A DNA stretch of 35,456 bases from Enterovibrio norvegicus DSM 15893. Its GTDB lineage: Bacteria > Pseudomonadota > Gammaproteobacteria > Enterobacterales > Vibrionaceae. Below are positions 33,227 through 35,456 of this stretch, piece after piece. The stretch covers positions 1 to 35,456 of the forward strand of contig NZ_FOWR01000048.1 of NCBI RefSeq assembly GCF_900115495.1, given 5' to 3'. Both the position numbers and the translations under genes were made by a program. Position 1 is the first letter of the stretch, and each line of letters begins with the position of its first letter. The notes under the pieces were generated by a model that searched no databases, had not been told where the DNA came from, and saw only the letters and a program-made list of their open reading frames with translations.

Positions 33227-35456
33227 TGACCGCAATGGAATGCCTCCAGACTCGCCCTAGTAAGACGTCTATTCTCAGTGATATTCGCGAATACATTGAG
33301 ATTGAACCCACAGTTTCAGAAGACATTAATCTGATTGAACAAGGGCTCGATTCACTTCAATTGATGCGACTGGTTGATAAGTGGCGACGGGCGGGTTCTG
33401 ACGTGACATTTGCTGACCTTATAGAATGCCCAATCTTATCAGTATGGCTAACGCGTTTACTATCGAGCCACTCAGATAACGGGAACCAGTCATCTCCTCT
33501 TTTAACTTCTACTTCTAATGGCACAGAAAAACGTGAACATGATGATCAACCGTTTGATTTAACCGATGTGCAATATGCATATTGGCTAGGAAGACAAAAC
33601 CATCAAACCCTTGGCGGTGTGAGTTGTCATGCCTACATTGAAATAGATGGAAACGATGTTGAAAGCCGGTCACTAGAACGCGCTTGGCATCGCCTACTTT
33701 GCCATCACCCAATGCTCAGGGCGGTCTTTACACCTGATGGTAAACAACGTATCGGTAGCGACATCGCGTTACCCGCACTGTTGGTGAGAGACTACCAAAA
33801 CCTTACATTGAAAGAGGCGGAACTTGCCTTATTAGAAACCCGTGAACACCTATCTCATCGCAAGTTGGCTATCGATGAAGCCCACGTTGCCGATATCTCA
33901 CTTTCTCTGCTACCCGATAATAAGACACGGATCCATTTTGATGTTGACCTGCTCGTTGCAGATGTCCAAAGCATTCATATTTTACTGAAAGATCTGGCTG
34001 ATCTTTACGGCGAATTCAAACGAGGTAACGACAAGTATTTCCCTCCCGCAGACCCAGATTGGCAATTTAAGCATTATTTGGAGGCGAAAAAACAAGCTGA
34101 TCAGGGTCGCACAGTAGCCGATGAAGCGTATTGGAAAAAGAGACTCGCCACGCTCCCTGCTGGGCCACAGTTACCCCTATCTTGTTTGCCTGAGTCAGTA
34201 AGTGAGCCACGCTTTATTCGACGGACATACACGCTTTCACATGACAAATGGACAGCGATAAAAGGCAAGGCGACATCGAAAGGATTAACCCCTGCCGTCA
34301 TGTTGGCCACCGCCTATGCGGAGGTGCTGGCGCATTGGAGCAGCCAGGCCCGTTTTGTCCTAAATGTCCCTATTTTCGATAGGCATGGCGGGCAGCCAGG
34401 AATTGAAAACGTCATTGCTGATTTTACAAACCTTCTTTTACTTGAATGTGATTGTACCCAGCCTCTTCCATTTACTGCTCGTGTAAAAGCAACGCAAAAG
34501 CAATTACATAAAGATCTTTCTCACTCAACGTATTCTGCCGTTAGCATCCAACGTGAGCTTCAAAAGCAAGGGCTATCTGAAGGGGTGAGCGCCCCGGTCG
34601 TATTCGCATGTAATTTGGGCACGCAATTAATTACTCAGACATGCCGAGAAACGCTGGGCAGTTTGAACTACATGATCTCTCAAACGCCACAAGTATGGCT
34701 AGACCACCAATTATATGAAATGGAAGATGGTCTATTGCTGGCTTGGGATTCGGTAGATGAGCTCTTCCCTGAAGGGGTTATAGACAGTGCTTTTAATGCC
34801 TACTGTCAGCTTTTAGAATCTTTAGTCGATGACGTGAATTGGGATCGTCCTTACAACCCTTCCCTGCAGAAAGAACAGCGTGTTAGCCGTGTCTCTGCGA
34901 ATTCAACGGAACGTAGCGTGACTCGACATGTTCTTCACCACGCCTTCTTTGAATGGGCATCAAAAGCACCAGAACGCACTGCGCTCATCGCTGAACAAAC
35001 CACGCTGTCATACGGTGAACTTGCGTACCGTGCTCGCCAACTTGCTGCCTTGCTCATTAAACAGGGGCTGAAGCCTGAAGAGCCTGTTGCTGTCACCTTA
35101 CCCCGAGGCGTGGACCAAGCCTGCGCGGTACTGGGCATTCTGGCCGCGGGCGGGTGTTATGTGCCTATTGGGACGCATCAGCCTCTCGCTCGGCAACAAC
35201 GTATTCATGCCACCGCGGGGATACGCTTTACCCTCACCGACACGTTGAACCGAGATGCGGTTCCAGGGCAAGCCATTGATATCCATAATATCAAGGACAT
35301 ACTTCCTCTCAATAGTACCGTTACGGTGTCACCAAAGAGCCCTGCGTATATCATTTTCACATCCGGCTCTACCGGTGAGCCTAAAGGGGTGGAGATGGCC
35401 CATCAAGCCACTGCCAATACTGTCGATGACATTAACCGTCGTTATGGTATGCACGC
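33226..35456 (+). CDS. Nonribosomal peptide synthetase, HMWP2-like, N-terminal part (cut by window edge)
   Basis: The frame starts at the ATG at 33226 with a strong AAAGGAGG site 7 bases upstream and runs off the end after 743 codons. Residues 10-80 are an aryl carrier domain with attachment serine Ser43 in QGLDSLQ. A heterocyclisation domain spans about 108-545; its DLLVADVQS at 241-249 fits the DxxxxDxxS motif of Cy domains, which condense and cyclise Cys, Ser or Thr. An adenylation domain starts near 570, with A3 FTSGSTGEPKG at 711-721; its substrate pocket is beyond the edge. The carrier-Cy-A order equals the start of yersiniabactin HMWP2, so a salicyl-thiazoline or oxazoline product is likely. 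Confidence 0.93.
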   Translation, partial: MTAMECLQTRPSKTSILSDIREYIEIEPTVSEDINLIEQGLDSLQLMRLVDKWRRAGSDVTFADLIECPILSVWLTRLLSSHSDNGNQSSPLLTSTSNGTEKREHDDQPFDLTDVQYAYWLGRQNHQTLGGVSCHAYIEIDGNDVESRSLERAWHRLLCHHPMLRAVFTPDGKQRIGSDIALPALLVRDYQNLTLKEAELALLETREHLSHRKLAIDEAHVADISLSLLPDNKTRIHFDVDLLVADVQSIHILLKDLADLYGEFKRGNDKYFPPADPDWQFKHYLEAKKQADQGRTVADEAYWKKRLATLPAGPQLPLSCLPESVSEPRFIRRTYTLSHDKWTAIKGKATSKGLTPAVMLATAYAEVLAHWSSQARFVLNVPIFDRHGGQPGIENVIADFTNLLLLECDCTQPLPFTARVKATQKQLHKDLSHSTYSAVSIQRELQKQGLSEGVSAPVVFACNLGTQLITQTCRETLGSLNYMISQTPQVWLDHQLYEMEDGLLLAWDSVDELFPEGVIDSAFNAYCQLLESLVDDVNWDRPYNPSLQKEQRVSRVSANSTERSVTRHVLHHAFFEWASKAPERTALIAEQTTLSYGELAYRARQLAALLIKQGLKPEEPVAVTLPRGVDQACAVLGILAAGGCYVPIGTHQPLARQQRIHATAGIRFTLTDTLNRDAVPGQAIDIHNIKDILPLNSTVTVSPKSPAYIIFTSGSTGEPKGVEMAHQATANTVDDINRRYGMH

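Overview
The window looks like the chromosome of a marine gammaproteobacterium of the Vibrionaceae or a close relative. The block rlmL, glutaredoxin-like, uup, DUF3466 protein, rmf, fabA, Lon-like protease, matP is typical of that family. A TagA-type metalloprotease, a marine-type sortase pair and a yersiniabactin-like salicylate siderophore locus fit the same group. The genus is an inference.

Layout. Bases 1-297 hold the start of an IS256-family transposase, cut by the window edge. Bases 298-1400 have no convincing gene. Bases 1425-11898 are core genome: 23S rRNA methylation (rlmL), ABC-F ATPase (uup), ribosome hibernation (rmf), unsaturated fatty acid synthesis (fabA, with a FabR-type palindrome upstream), a Lon-like protease, Ter macrodomain organisation (matP) and two small conserved genes. 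Bases 12042-14990 encode a secreted M66 zinc metalloprotease on the minus strand.

The most unusual part is 15296-18723. A minus-strand RtcR (CARF sensor plus sigma54 activator) is divergent from a sigma54-type promoter at 17069-17084. The expected RtcBA RNA-repair enzymes do not follow. Instead the promoter reads into an array of two clear and one probable tRNA-like RNAs, then another strongly folded segment, then a slipin (SPFH/band 7) protein made of three repeated N-terminal modules with no membrane segment. The tRNA-like RNAs keep the D arm, T arm and elbow bases, but their anticodon loops are closed to three or four bases (AAC, and a GCAA tetraloop). I read this as an RNA-damage-responsive unit producing anticodon-less tRNA mimics together with a slipin.

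Bases 19062-22105 are a VIT/VWA surface protein and its dedicated sortase, overlapping by ATGA. They are preceded by direct repeats that could be a response-regulator site. A small minus-strand gene ending in a strong terminator may lie at 22278-22434. A dCache chemoreceptor follows (22958-24838). Bases 24900-26259 are decayed DNA with a frameshifted membrane-protein remnant.

Bases 26260-35456 are a salicylate-primed siderophore locus: two YbtP/YbtQ-like ABC transporters on the minus strand, and divergently a salicyl-AMP ligase, a salicylate synthase and the first part of an HMWP2-like nonribosomal peptide synthetase. A Fur box and two sets of inverted repeats lie in the shared control region. 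Salicylate is made from chorismate, adenylated, loaded on the synthetase carrier domain and joined to a cyclised amino acid; the transporters probably handle the siderophore or its iron complex.
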